Origin: JAIVGV01 sp036389335
Lineage (GTDB): Bacteria > Acidobacteriota > Blastocatellia > Pyrinomonadales > Pyrinomonadaceae
Direction of reading: 5' to 3'
Length of the DNA: 64,000 bases
Assembly: GCA_036389335.1 (NCBI GenBank)
Contig: DASVQC010000089.1
Location: 56,158-120,157 of the forward strand
A program made the position numbers and the translations under genes. The notes beneath the pieces are model-generated. The model made no database searches and was not told where the DNA came from. It saw only the letters and a program-made list of their open reading frames with translations. Positions 33,850-43,499 of the stretch are shown here, in pieces; position 1 is the first letter of the stretch, and every line of letters begins with the position of its first letter.

Positions 33850-36800
33850 ATGTCCGACCCCGCGACTCATCCGGACTCTGCCAAGCCTCGCACCGAATTC
33901 ACTCAGGAGATCAGGTTCGCCGTCGTCATGTACGGGGGCGCCTCGCTCGCCATCTACATCAACGGCGTGGCGCAGGAACTCCTCCACCTCGCCCGCGCCA
34001 CCGCGCCCGAAGCCGGGGGCGACGCCGACGCGCCCGTGGCACACCTCTCCGACGCACAACTCGGGGGCAGCGAGCGCGTCTACCGCCACATCGGTCGCAT
34101 ACTCAGCCGCGGCGAGTCTGCCGACTCGACGCCGGGCGTCGTCGGCACGTCGCCCGCCGCGACGCAGGGGCAGACCATCCGCACGCGCTTCGTCGTGGAC
34201 ATCCTGACGGGCACGTCCGCCGGGGGCATCAACGCCGTCTACCTCGCCAAAGCCCTCGCCAACGATCAGAACATGAACGAGCTGAAGAAGCTCTGGGTGA
34301 ACGAGGGCGACATCGGCGTCCTGATCAACGACGACAACTCGTACAAGGGGCTCAAAATCACAAAAGAGGAGGGCGAGCCGTGGTCGGCGCTCAACAGCCG
34401 CCGGATGTACGTGAAACTGCTGGCCGCGGCTCACGGGATGGACTACCCGGAGGTGGCGCTGGGCGACCCGCTGCCGCCGGAGGCCAAGCCCGCCGGCACG
34501 CCGCTCGTGGACGATCTCGACCTCTACGTCACTTCGACGGACATGGTCGGGCGCATCATCCAACTGCGCCTCGCCGACAAGGTCGTCACCGAGCGCCGTC
34601 ACCGCAACGTCTTCCACTTCCGCTACCGCAGCGGGTGGCCCGAAGATAAAGATTCAAAGGTCAACGACTTCGAGCCGAAGTACAACGCCTTCCTCGCCTT
34701 CGCCGCGCGCGCCACCTCGGCTCACCAGGCGGCCTTCTCCCCCGTGAACCTAAAAGACGTGACCAACGTCATAAAGGACTACCAGCTCCCGGTCATAGAT
34801 CAAAATAACCAGCAAGGCGTCTACGGGCCGGAGGACGAGAAGCTGCGCGCCTTCTACCGCGACTACCTTTTGCAGCGCGCGGACGAGGAAGGCGCGACGG
34901 TCAACTTGGATCAGGATCAGTTGGCCGCGAATTTTCGCGCCGTCTGGTTCAACGACGGCGGGTCGCTCGACAACAAGCCGTTCACGTTCGTCTTCGAGGA
35001 GTTGCCGCAGCGGCAGGGGGGCGCCGCCATCGACCGCAAGCTGCTCTACGTCGAGCCGTCGCCGGAGCACCTGAAGTTTGCGCGCGCGGCGGAGAAGCGC
35101 CCGCAGATCGCGCAGAACGCGTGGGGCGGGCTCTCGACGCTGCCGAGCTACGAGACCATCGTCGGCGATCTGACGCGGCTGCTTGAGCGCAACCGCCTCA
35201 TCGAGCGCATCAAGCACATCACCGAAGACTTCGAGGAAGACCTTCACAGCCGTCACGGCGGCGCATGGCCCCCGCCGAACTCGCTGGAGGATACGCGCCA
35301 CGTCAGGCTCGGCGACATGATCGAGAGGAAGGGCGCGGCGTGGGGCGGCTATCAGCGTCTGCGCATCGCGCAGGTGACCGACGATCTGACGCTCCTGCTC
35401 GCGCGCGCCAAGGGCATCGACGAGGACTCCGACGAGTATTCGGCGATCCGGCAAATCCTACGCCACTGGCGTCTCAGCCGTTACGACGACCACGACCCGC
35501 AGAAGGACGCCGAACTCGGCTTCCTCCTCGACTACGATCTGCAGTGGACGGTGCGCCGCGTCCGGTTCGTGCTGCGCAAGCTCGACGAGCTGTCGTGCCT
35601 CGACAAGCGCGCCGAGAAGTTCGCGAAGCTGACGGAGCAGCCCGAGGCCGGGATCGCCATCACGTGGCCCGAGTCCGAAGACCAGAGGGAGCAATTCACC
35701 CGCCGCCTGCGGGAGATCAGGAAGAGCTTGGGCCGCGCGTTGGGCCGCCTCTACGCCGCGCGCAGAAACTTCTGGGCTTACGGCAGCGACGTGGTGCCGG
35801 GCGCGCGCACGGAGGACGGCAGGCCCGTCCACGTCAACCCCTTCTGGGACGAGGTGGAGAACCTCGGCATTCCGCCCGAAAACCTGCGCGCGTTCCTCAA
35901 CCTCCGCACGGAGGGCGAGCGCGCCGCCGCGCTCAACGGCTACCTCGGCGACCCGTCGCACAGCGCCGCGTTCGACGCGCTCGTCAGGGCGGTCTGGGGG
36001 CGTTTCAAGACGGAGATCGACGACGCGCGCGCGGCGTGCCGGGCGGCGCTGCGCGTGCCCGAATGGGCCGAGCGCCCGCCCGACCCGGCGCGGCAGCTCG
36101 ACCCCGCCGCGGGCGCGCCCGTCGAGCAACGGCAACTCGACCCCGCCGAGAGCGCGGCTTACGTGCTCCTCTACTACTACAGGTTCTTCGAGGACTTCGA
36201 TCAGGTGACGTTCCCGATCCTCTACTCGACCGACGTGGGCGAGGAGATGGACGCCATCGAAGTCTTCCGCGTCAGCCCCGAAGACGCGCGCGCCATCATC
36301 GACGAGAAGACTCAGAAGGACGCCGCGGGTAAGCCGATGCTGAAACTCGGCGGCACGACGCTCGGCCACTTCGGCGCGTTCTTCGAGCGGAAGTTTCGCA
36401 TCAACGACATCATGTGGGGGCGGCTCGACGGGGCCGAGCGCATCATCGCCGCGCTCCTGCCGACGCCGGCGCAGGACGCCCTGCGCCGAGAGCTGACGAG
36501 GCAGGCCCACGCCGCCATCATCAGGGAGGAGGCGGAGATCAAGATCAACCTCGCCGAAGAGTACGCGCAGGAAGTCTTCGACGCCCGACCGGACGGCGAG
36601 CGCGACGACCGCCGCGACCTCTCGTTGAAGAAAAAGGTTGACGAGGCGATCAGCGCCATGCGGGCGGGGCGCGACTGCGAGCCCGCGCTCGCGGAAATCT
36701 CGCGCGGGGCGGCGAGTCTGAGCGTCGGGTCGCGCTGGCGCGGGTTCCTCGAATCCTTCGTGACGGAGTTCGGCCCGTTCTCGCGCGAGTTCGTCGTGCC

Positions 36801-37269
36801 CGTCGCGCGGGGGGGCGCGGACGTGGTCGAACTCTTCAAGAAGTGGTTCAACGCGCAGTACGCAGAGGGGCGGCAGCTCACCGCCGACGCGACGCTGGAT
36901 TCGGCGGTGCGCATCAACCGCGTGCTGGGCGGGATGGCGCTCGGCTATTTCCCGGGCGAGGGGCAGAGGAGCTTCAAGCAGAAGCTCCTCATCTGGCTCG
37001 GCGAGAGGGCCCAGATATTCACCGAGGCGGCGATCCGCCCCGGCAGCGACGCTTACCGCAAGATGCGGTTCAGGCTGACCGTTTGCTTCCTCATCTCGCT
37101 GCTGTTGATAACCGGTTTCTTCTTCATCGACCGCACGCAGGTGTGGACGGCGATCTGGACGGCGGTAATGTTTTACCTCGCCGTCACCCTCCTGCTGTTG
37201 ACGACGGCGTATGCCTTCCTCTGGCGCAAAGTCAGGGGCACGCTCGCCGGTATCTTGCCCAAGAGTTGA
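33850..37269 (+). CDS. Large patatin-like phospholipase-related protein
   Basis: 1139 residues. The N-terminal patatin domain shows the oxyanion/glycine motif VVMYGGASLAIYINGVAQEL, nucleophile Ser123 in LTGTSAGGINAVYLA and the catalytic Asp369 in WFNDGGSLDN, so the Ser-Asp dyad is complete. A long helical middle (about 400-1060) has no domain I recognise. Two transmembrane helices close the protein (VCFLISLLLITGFFFI and AVMFYLAVTLLLLTTAYAFL). It fits the large patatin-related family (TIGR03607-like), lipid acyl hydrolases of unclear role. AGGAG precedes ATG 33850. It appears monocistronic, with a hairpin at 37462-37500. Confidence 0.88.
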   Translation: MSDPATHPDSAKPRTEFTQEIRFAVVMYGGASLAIYINGVAQELLHLARATAPEAGGDADAPVAHLSDAQLGGSERVYRHIGRILSRGESADSTPGVVGTSPAATQGQTIRTRFVVDILTGTSAGGINAVYLAKALANDQNMNELKKLWVNEGDIGVLINDDNSYKGLKITKEEGEPWSALNSRRMYVKLLAAAHGMDYPEVALGDPLPPEAKPAGTPLVDDLDLYVTSTDMVGRIIQLRLADKVVTERRHRNVFHFRYRSGWPEDKDSKVNDFEPKYNAFLAFAARATSAHQAAFSPVNLKDVTNVIKDYQLPVIDQNNQQGVYGPEDEKLRAFYRDYLLQRADEEGATVNLDQDQLAANFRAVWFNDGGSLDNKPFTFVFEELPQRQGGAAIDRKLLYVEPSPEHLKFARAAEKRPQIAQNAWGGLSTLPSYETIVGDLTRLLERNRLIERIKHITEDFEEDLHSRHGGAWPPPNSLEDTRHVRLGDMIERKGAAWGGYQRLRIAQVTDDLTLLLARAKGIDEDSDEYSAIRQILRHWRLSRYDDHDPQKDAELGFLLDYDLQWTVRRVRFVLRKLDELSCLDKRAEKFAKLTEQPEAGIAITWPESEDQREQFTRRLREIRKSLGRALGRLYAARRNFWAYGSDVVPGARTEDGRPVHVNPFWDEVENLGIPPENLRAFLNLRTEGERAAALNGYLGDPSHSAAFDALVRAVWGRFKTEIDDARAACRAALRVPEWAERPPDPARQLDPAAGAPVEQRQLDPAESAAYVLLYYYRFFEDFDQVTFPILYSTDVGEEMDAIEVFRVSPEDARAIIDEKTQKDAAGKPMLKLGGTTLGHFGAFFERKFRINDIMWGRLDGAERIIAALLPTPAQDALRRELTRQAHAAIIREEAEIKINLAEEYAQEVFDARPDGERDDRRDLSLKKKVDEAISAMRAGRDCEPALAEISRGAASLSVGSRWRGFLESFVTEFGPFSREFVVPVARGGADVVELFKKWFNAQYAEGRQLTADATLDSAVRINRVLGGMALGYFPGEGQRSFKQKLLIWLGERAQIFTEAAIRPGSDAYRKMRFRLTVCFLISLLLITGFFFIDRTQVWTAIWTAVMFYLAVTLLLLTTAYAFLWRKVRGTLAGILPKS

Positions 37270-37461
37270 CGCGCGGGCGGGTGAAAACCGGCGCGCGGGA
37301 GAGGGCGGGCGGGGCCTGCGTGCGGGGCCGCGTCCGGCGCAGGACGGGCGGTAGTCCAGTTAAACTGACCGAAGATTTTTGACGGATTGGCCTTGCCGAT
37401 TGGGGCAAACGGTGATAGAGTCCGCGTCGCACTCTTTCCCCCAAAGGAAAGTTTGCTAATA

Positions 37462-37500
37462 GGGCTGTCGGCGCAGCGAGGGCGCAGGCAGCCCTTTTAC
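37462..37500 (+). terminator. Rho-independent terminator candidate
   Basis: GGGCTG (37462-37467) pairs with CAGCCC (37489-37494), followed by TTTTACTTT. It sits in the 263-base gap between the convergent patatin-like and DUF6328-like genes, about 190 bases beyond the patatin stop. Confidence 0.5.
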
Positions 37501-37532
37501 TTTCCCCGCCCGCGATTCGCCGCGGCGGCGGG

Positions 37533-38504
37533 CTACGTGCGAGCCGCCTCGCCCGCACCCGCGCGCGCGAGGGGCTGCCTCTGGGCCCGCGCGTAGAGCG
37601 TGTAGGCGAACCACATCCCGTAGAAGGCGAGGAGCGACGCGGCGGCGAGCGCGGCGGCGAGCCGTGCGGACTCCGTCACCTTGCGCGCCACGACGAAGAA
37701 GTCGCCCGATATCCCGAGCGCCAGCGTAACCATCGAGGCCAGCAGCATGCGGCTGGCGAAGCGGTGGAAGTGCTCGGTCGCCTCGCCGCGCTCGACGAGC
37801 CGGTGGTAAGCGGCGGGCGTCATCATCAGGACGACGGCGAGTGAGATCAGCGAGAGGCTCGCCAAGTGTATGTACTTCGAAGAGGCGGGCAGCTTCTCGA
37901 AGCCGTCCGTCAGGAAGGTGATGAACCCGAAGCCGAGGAGCGCCTGCGCGCCCGGCAGCACGACCCTGATCTCCGTCAGCGCGTGCTCGATCTTCGTCCT
38001 CACCTTCGTGCCCCGCCCGCCCCCGCCCTCATCTTCTCCTGACATCTCTTCCCCCTCCCCCGCCTCGGCCCCGCCCCCGCGTCGGCGCAGGGCTTCGAGC
38101 CCGTACCAGAAAAAGAGCGCGACCAGACTCGCCGCGACCCCCGCGACGACGCCCTGCGTGCGTCCGACGAGCGACTCGACGGCGACGTAGAAGTCGGCGC
38201 CCAGCCCCAGGGCGAAGGGCAGGAGCGCGAGGCTCATCACCGCCGTGGCGAAGCGATGCAGCTCGCGCGTGTCCTCGCCGTCGTCCACGATCTGGTGGTA
38301 CGCGCCGGGCCACATCAGGAGCGAGACGGCCAAGAGCATCAGGCCGAGCCCGCCGAGTTTGACGTACCGCGCGTGGGCGGGCAGCCGCTCGAACCCCGTC
38401 TCGAAGGCGGAGCGGAACTGGACGCCGAGCAAGACCTGCGCGCCGAGGATGAGCATCCGGCCCTCGTCCAGAGTGGTCTTGATCTTGTCCTTGAGCTTCG
38501 CCAT
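37533..38504 (-). CDS. Tandemly duplicated DUF6328-like membrane protein
   Basis: 323 residues made of two similar halves. Each has a cytoplasmic start (KIKTTLDEGRMLILGAQVLL / KIEHALTEIRVVLPGAQALL), a conserved F...GFERLP or GFEKLP segment, a helix ending in P-x-AYH (WPGAYHQIVDDGEDT / TPAAYHRLVERGEAT), then LHRFA or FHRFA and further helices, about eight membrane segments in all. An acidic Gly/Glu linker (about 140-165) joins them. DUF6328 proteins normally carry one such unit; this fused duplication is less usual. Function is unknown. It stands alone on the minus strand. Confidence 0.75.
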   Translation of the reverse strand: MAKLKDKIKTTLDEGRMLILGAQVLLGVQFRSAFETGFERLPAHARYVKLGGLGLMLLAVSLLMWPGAYHQIVDDGEDTRELHRFATAVMSLALLPFALGLGADFYVAVESLVGRTQGVVAGVAASLVALFFWYGLEALRRRGGGAEAGEGEEMSGEDEGGGGRGTKVRTKIEHALTEIRVVLPGAQALLGFGFITFLTDGFEKLPASSKYIHLASLSLISLAVVLMMTPAAYHRLVERGEATEHFHRFASRMLLASMVTLALGISGDFFVVARKVTESARLAAALAAASLLAFYGMWFAYTLYARAQRQPLARAGAGEAART

Positions 38505-38606
38505 TTAAACCCCGACGCCCTGAACCCTGACGAGCCGCCTACGGTAATTCCGAACGCCCGCGCGCGTCTGTCCGGTTGCAACCTATCGCCCGCAACCTTC
38601 AAGGGC

Positions 38607-39563
38607 CTATGTTAATCGATCCGCGCCGCGAACGCCGTCGCCGCGCGCCGACTCGCGCAGGAGGCGGAAGTAAACGTCTTCGAGCGTCTCGCGCTGTGGC
38701 GAGAGTTCCGACACGAGGAAGCCGTGTGTGACGAGCAGAGAGTTAACGTGCGCGACACGCTCTCCGGCTATTTTCAGGCGGAGCGTGCCCTCGCCGTCCG
38801 GGCTCACGCCGATACTCGGATCGCCCGCGAGCAGGCGGTGAGCCTCGTCCGCGCGATCCACTCTGAGCCTGAAGGTTTGGCCGTCGCGCGTCAGCTCGTC
38901 GACGCCGCCCTCGTAGAGCAGGCGACCGCGGTCGATGATCGCGACGCGGTCGCAGAGCTGTTCGACCTCGTGGAGCAGGTGGCTCGAAAGCATCACCGTC
39001 AGACCCATCTCGTCGCGCAGGCGGCGGATCAGGCGGCGCACCTCGCGTATGCCCTGCGGGTCGAGGCCGTCGGTCGGCTCGTCGAGGACGACGAACTCGG
39101 GCGCGGGCAAGAGCGCCTGCGCGATGCCGAGCCGCTGCCGCATCCCGTGCGAGTAGACCCTGACGGGATCGTGCGCGCGACCGCCCAGCCCGACCAGTTC
39201 GAGCATCGACGCGACGCGCTCCCGGCTCGCGCCGCCCGACATCGAGGCGAGCGCGCGCAGGTTCTGCCAGCCGGAAAAGTTTTCGTAAAAAGCCGGGGCC
39301 TCGACCATCGCGCCAGTCCGCGCGAGCGCGCGCCGCGCGTGCTTGGTCACGTCGTGGCCGAGCAAGGTCACGCGCCCGGAGGTCGGGCGCACGAGCCCCA
39401 GCGCCATCCGGATCGTCGTCGATTTGCCCGCGCCGTTTTGTCCCAAGAAGCCGTAGATGTCGCCGCGGCGCACTTCGAGCGACAGGCGTTCGACCGCCGC
39501 GCGCCCGCCATACCTTTTCGTCAGCAGCTCGGTTTTGAGAATCGCTTGACTCAATCTCGTCAC
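38607..39563 (-). CDS. ABC transporter ATP-binding protein (ABC-2 exporter type)
   Basis: About 318 residues. Walker A GQNGAGKST, Q-loop region ...GAMVEAPAFYENFSGWQNL, signature YSHGMRQRLGIAQALL, Walker B FVVLDEPTDGLDP and H-loop LSSHLLHEV are all present. The C-terminal extension is typical of bacitracin/Nod-type exporters. It pairs with the permease at 40442-41293, although a nuclease-family gene lies between them. The start is uncertain: GTG 39563 or TTG 39554, neither with a good Shine-Dalgarno. The open frame continues far upstream but only as an antisense/shadow frame. Confidence 0.92.
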   Translation of the reverse strand: MTRLSQAILKTELLTKRYGGRAAVERLSLEVRRGDIYGFLGQNGAGKSTTIRMALGLVRPTSGRVTLLGHDVTKHARRALARTGAMVEAPAFYENFSGWQNLRALASMSGGASRERVASMLELVGLGGRAHDPVRVYSHGMRQRLGIAQALLPAPEFVVLDEPTDGLDPQGIREVRRLIRRLRDEMGLTVMLSSHLLHEVEQLCDRVAIIDRGRLLYEGGVDELTRDGQTFRLRVDRADEAHRLLAGDPSIGVSPDGEGTLRLKIAGERVAHVNSLLVTHGFLVSELSPQRETLEDVYFRLLRESARGDGVRGADRLT

Positions 39564-39610
39564 CCACGGATTTAAGCGCGCCCGCCGCCGACGGCGATCC
39601 CGGCGGGCCC

Positions 39611-40438
39611 CTAGAGTGAAACCTCGACGACGAGCGGCGAGTGATCCATGCGCCCGACGACCGCGCCGCTCAGGACTTCGGCGCGGCGCAGCGCGACGCC
39701 CTCGGCTGACGCGAAAACGTAGTCGATGCGGCGGTCGTTGATCGCCGTGTCGCCCGCCCCGCGACCGAGGTCGCGGAAGAACTTGAGGACGTAGCTGTAC
39801 GACTCGCCGTCGTGCTTGAGGTCGTCCGTGTAGAGGTGCGACTCGTCGCCGGCGGCCAGCTCGAAGTTGAAATCGCCCGCGAGGAAAACCGTCCGCGCGG
39901 GCGTCCGCGCGCGCGCCCAATCGACGACGCGCTCGGTGTAAGCGCGTCGGCGCGACGCGCTGAAGGCGTCGGCGTGCGCGCTCACGAGCACGATCTCGCG
40001 CGCGGCGGCGCGCGGGCGGAAGGTCGCGGCGATGGCGGGCTTCTCGCCGCCCGGCACCTCCTCGAAGCGCGCCTGCGCGTCTTTCACCAGCACCGCCTCG
40101 ACGCGATCCGCCCCCGCCGCCCGCGCCGCCGCGCCGCGGTATCGCCCGCGCAGGTGTCCCAGTAGGATTTTTAACTGCTCGTCGCCCGTCAGCTCTTGCA
40201 GCGCGACGGCGTCGGGGTCTTGCGAGAGGATCGTCTCGGCGACCGCCTTCAAATCTTTCGTGTGCGCGCGCGTGTCGTCTTCGAGTTCGGCGTAGCCGAC
40301 GTTCCACGTCATCACGCGCAGGGCCGCGCCCTCCTGCGGGCGCGCGGCGGGCAGGGCGCGACCGCGCGCCGGCTCGTAGCGGAGCGCGACGCAGAGGGAG
40401 AGGGCGCAGAGCGCGGCGAGGGTGAGCTTCGCGATCAT
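39611..40438 (-). CDS. Secreted endonuclease/exonuclease/phosphatase-family protein
   Basis: 275 residues. A signal peptide (IAKLTLAALCALSLCVAL) precedes an EEP fold: RVMTWNVGYAE, AVALQELTGDEQ (metal Glu), VSAHADAF, VFLAGDFNFEL (Asp-Asn pair), INDRRIDYVFASA and the final DHSPLVVEV His. All key residues are present, so it should hydrolyse phosphodiesters or phosphomonoesters of nucleic acids, lipids or inositol phosphates outside the cytoplasm. It begins 4 bases after the permease stop and ends 47 bases before the ATPase gene, i.e. inside an ABC transporter operon. Confidence 0.88.
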   Translation of the reverse strand: MIAKLTLAALCALSLCVALRYEPARGRALPAARPQEGAALRVMTWNVGYAELEDDTRAHTKDLKAVAETILSQDPDAVALQELTGDEQLKILLGHLRGRYRGAAARAAGADRVEAVLVKDAQARFEEVPGGEKPAIAATFRPRAAAREIVLVSAHADAFSASRRRAYTERVVDWARARTPARTVFLAGDFNFELAAGDESHLYTDDLKHDGESYSYVLKFFRDLGRGAGDTAINDRRIDYVFASAEGVALRRAEVLSGAVVGRMDHSPLVVEVSL

Positions 40439-40441
40439 GGT

Positions 40442-41293
40442 TCAGCTCGTGATGTCTTTCCGGTCGAAGATCGTGACGGCGGCGAGCAGCGCGCCGAAGG
40501 TGTACGCGCCGCAGACGCCCGCGTAATGGTAGAGGCTCAGGCGTGGGATGTCGGGCTTGAACACGTCGCGCCAGAAGTCCATGCCGGTCGTGAAGAAGTA
40601 GGGGCGCAAGGATTCGAAGAACTCGATGCGCCCGACGATGTAGAGCGTCAGATAGAGCGTGAACGTGGCGACGGTGGCCGTGACGGGCGAGTCGGTGACG
40701 ACGGAGAAGAGCATCCCGATGGCGGCGACGACGAGCAGCGCCCAAGTGCCGGAGAGCGTCGCGTAGGCGAAGCGCCACAGCGCCTCGTCGCGCGCGATCC
40801 TGCCGGGCTCGTCCACGAGGTTGAGCGGGCCGGGGTAGAGTTGCAGCTCGCCCCAGCCGACGAAGAGCAGGCCGACGAGCAGGTTGAGCCCGACGAAGAA
40901 AGTCAGCAGCAGGAAAGTGTGCAGCGCGACGACCGCGAACTTCGAGAGGAAGAGCGCGACGCGCGAGACGGGGCGCACGGCGATCATGCGCAGCGTCCCG
41001 GCGCGCGCCTCGCCCGCCACCTGCGTCCCCGCCGACATCGCCACGAAGACGGGGATCAGCAGGTTGAACGCGAACATCAGCGAGTAGAGCGCGAAGGTCA
41101 GCCCGTTGAAGTAGCTCTTCGACTCGTAGGTGTACCTGAACTGCTCCGCCGCCTGCCCGCCCGTCTTGCGCTCGGCGTAAGAGTAGAAGCCCCACAGCAT
41201 CAGCGCGACGAAGCCCGCGAGCGCGGCGAAGGACAGGTAGAAGCCCTTCGAGCGGACGAGCTTGACGAATTCCAAACGTACTTGCGTCAGCAT
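40442..41293 (-). CDS. ABC-2 type transporter permease
   Basis: 283 residues from ATG 41293 (MLTQVRLEFVKLVRSKGFY). The N-terminal KLVRSKGFYLSFAALAGFV, then RAGTLRMIAVRPVSRVALFL and about six hydrophobic segments are typical of ABC-2 permeases (NatB/Nod type). It pairs with the ATPase at 38607-39563. An upstream extension of the frame to 41500 is Arg/Cys-rich and not family-like. No strong Shine-Dalgarno is visible. First gene of a three-gene minus-strand operon; exported substrate unknown. Confidence 0.88.
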   Translation of the reverse strand: MLTQVRLEFVKLVRSKGFYLSFAALAGFVALMLWGFYSYAERKTGGQAAEQFRYTYESKSYFNGLTFALYSLMFAFNLLIPVFVAMSAGTQVAGEARAGTLRMIAVRPVSRVALFLSKFAVVALHTFLLLTFFVGLNLLVGLLFVGWGELQLYPGPLNLVDEPGRIARDEALWRFAYATLSGTWALLVVAAIGMLFSVVTDSPVTATVATFTLYLTLYIVGRIEFFESLRPYFFTTGMDFWRDVFKPDIPRLSLYHYAGVCGAYTFGALLAAVTIFDRKDITS

Positions 41294-41589
41294 GACGACT
41301 CGGGCGGACGATACCGCCGCCCGCGCCCTCCTTAATAAAGTTCTGTCGATAACTCTACGACCGCGCGCGAACGAACGTTCGTCGAAGCATCGCACACGGG
41401 CGCGGTTGGCGCAGTGTTGGGAGCCACGATCGACCGCGGCGGGCGACGTGATGAGCCGCGCGCGGGGCTGTGGTCTTCCACACGCGCCGCCGCCGAACAA
41501 GATCGATTGTCTCCCTCAAGCAGGCGCGACGAAAGCGGCGCGGCGTGGATTGACGAACGCGCCGAAAGACCCCAAACTTCCGTGACGCG

Positions 41590-43296
41590 ATGCTGGCTCT
41601 GCTGAACATCTCAAACTTCGCGCTCGTCAGCGACCTGCGCGTCGAGTTCGAGCGCGGGCTGAACCTGTTGACGGGCGAGACCGGATCGGGCAAGTCGATC
41701 ATCGTGGACGCGCTCGGCGTCCTCATCGGCGGGAGGTTCTCGACCGATCTCATCCGCTCCGGCGAGGATCACGCCTCGGTCGAAGGGCTCTTCCACGTCG
41801 GCACGCACCCGCAGGTCGCCGCGCTGCTCGAAGGCGCGGGGCTCGACGTGCGCGACGGCGAGGAGGGCATCGAGATGGTCGTGCGGCGCGAGCTGTCGGC
41901 AGCCGGGCGGAGCAAAGTTTTCGTCAACAACCGCCTGAGCACGCTCTCGCTCCTGCGCGAGCTGCGCCCCTTCCTCGTCGACATCCACGGGCAGGGCGAG
42001 CAGCAGACGCTGTTTGAGGTGGACACGCACCTCGAACTGCTCGACGCCTTCGCCGGGCTCGCCGCGCCGCGGCAGGAGGTGGCCGGGCTCTACCGCGCGT
42101 GGTCTGCCTTGAGGCGCGAGCTGGAAGAGCTGCGGCGCGACGAGTCGGAGAAGTCGAACCTTGTAGACGGGCTGCGCTTTCAGGTCGGCGAGCTTGAGGC
42201 GGCGTCGCTCGCCGAAGGCGAGGACGAGCGGCTTGAGGAGGAGCGGCGGCGGCTCAACAACCTCGAAAAAGTCTCCGCGCTCTGCGCCGACGCCTACGAC
42301 CGCACCTACGAGGACAACGATTCGACGGTCGCGCGCCTCAGCCACCTCGAACGCCAGATCGCCGAACTCTCTGCCTACGAGTCGAGCTACCGCGGTTACG
42401 CCGAAGGGCTCGCCTCGGCGCGCGCCCTGCTCGAAGACCTCGCGCACACGCTGCGCGGCTTCGCCGCGGGGCTCACCTTCTCGCCCGCGCGGCTCGCCGA
42501 AGTCGAAAACAGGCTGGCCGAGATCGCGCGGCTCAAGCGGAAGTACGGCGGCGCGGTGGCGAGCGCGCTCGAACACCTCGCGCGCTCGCGCGAGCGGCTC
42601 GCCGCGCTGGAACATTCGGACGAGCGCGCCGAAGAGATCGCGAAGCGGCTGAGGCGGGCGCGCGACGCCTACCTCGAACGCGCCCTGAAGCTGCACGGCG
42701 AGCGCGTGAAGGCGGCGGAAGATTTTCGCCGCGGCGTGGAACGCTCGCTCGGCGAGGTGGCGATGGAGCACGCGCGCTTCGAGGCGCGCGTCGAGTCGCC
42801 CGCGGAAGGGGCGCTCGGCGACGACTCGTCCTCGGCGGGCCTCACGGCGGCGGGCGTCGACCGCGTCGAATTCTTCTTCTCGGCGAACGCGGGCGAGCCG
42901 GTGCGGCCCCTCTCGAAGGTCGCGTCGGGCGGCGAGGCGTCGCGCCTGATGCTCGTCTTAAAGACCATCGCCAGCCCCACGCGCTTCCCGCGCACCATCG
43001 TCTTCGACGAGGTGGACGCCGGGATCGGGGGCCGCGTCTCCGAAGCCGTCGGGCTCAAGCTGAAGGCGCTGGCGCGGACGAATCAGGTGCTCTGCGTCAC
43101 GCATCAGGCGCAGATCGCGCGCTTCGCCGACACGCACCTGCTCGTCAACAAAACGTCGGAGCGCGGTCGCACCGAGGTCGGGGTCGAGAGACTTCAGCGC
43201 GCGCGCCGCGTCGAAGAGATCGCGCGGATGCTGACGGGCGCGGAGATCACGGACACGGCGCGACGCCACGCGCGCGAGATGTTGAAGACGGCGTGA
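41590..43296 (+). CDS. recN: DNA repair protein RecN
   Basis: 568 residues, close to the usual RecN length. Walker A GETGSGKSII (about 29-38), the RecN/SMC-like VDIHGQGEQQTLF motif, a central coiled-coil region (about 160-380), the signature KVASGGEASRLMLVLK, Walker B TIVFDEVDAGIGG and a final VTHQAQIARFADTHLLV are in order. RecN is an SMC-like ATPase that tethers DNA ends in double-strand-break repair. It is divergent from the ABC exporter operon, with a 296-base gap (41294-41589) in which no other gene is seen. Confidence 0.97.
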   Translation: MLALLNISNFALVSDLRVEFERGLNLLTGETGSGKSIIVDALGVLIGGRFSTDLIRSGEDHASVEGLFHVGTHPQVAALLEGAGLDVRDGEEGIEMVVRRELSAAGRSKVFVNNRLSTLSLLRELRPFLVDIHGQGEQQTLFEVDTHLELLDAFAGLAAPRQEVAGLYRAWSALRRELEELRRDESEKSNLVDGLRFQVGELEAASLAEGEDERLEEERRRLNNLEKVSALCADAYDRTYEDNDSTVARLSHLERQIAELSAYESSYRGYAEGLASARALLEDLAHTLRGFAAGLTFSPARLAEVENRLAEIARLKRKYGGAVASALEHLARSRERLAALEHSDERAEEIAKRLRRARDAYLERALKLHGERVKAAEDFRRGVERSLGEVAMEHARFEARVESPAEGALGDDSSSAGLTAAGVDRVEFFFSANAGEPVRPLSKVASGGEASRLMLVLKTIASPTRFPRTIVFDEVDAGIGGRVSEAVGLKLKALARTNQVLCVTHQAQIARFADTHLLVNKTSERGRTEVGVERLQRARRVEEIARMLTGAEITDTARRHAREMLKTA

Positions 43297-43302
43297 CTCT
43301 GT

Positions 43303-43386
43303 GCCGCCTCGGCGTCCTCCGCGTCTCTGCGGTGAGGTATGGATCGGAAGCACTCACCACAGAGTCACGGAGATCACGGAGGGGGC
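43303..43386. repeat. Intergenic palindrome, diverged copy of the 30.7-kb element
   Basis: Right arm 43353-43386 and loop (GGATCGGAAGCA) closely match those at 30761-30806, including CTCACCACAGAGTCAC. The left arm (43303-43336) has drifted, keeping about three quarters of the pairing. It lies just after recN. Confidence 0.85.
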
Positions 43387-43499
43387 GTGGAGGAAAAATC
43401 AGATCGGGACACCGCCGGGCGCGAGAACCATTTGACGCGACGCCGTCACATTGATCATATTGTCGTCTGGTTCAAATCATGATCCGAGGGGGAATCATC

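Noticed and set aside
38607..41195. A single 862-codon frame covering ABC ATPase plus upstream sequence
   Set aside because: Only the last 318 codons resemble a protein family; the rest overlaps the clearly coding EEP and permease genes in other frames.
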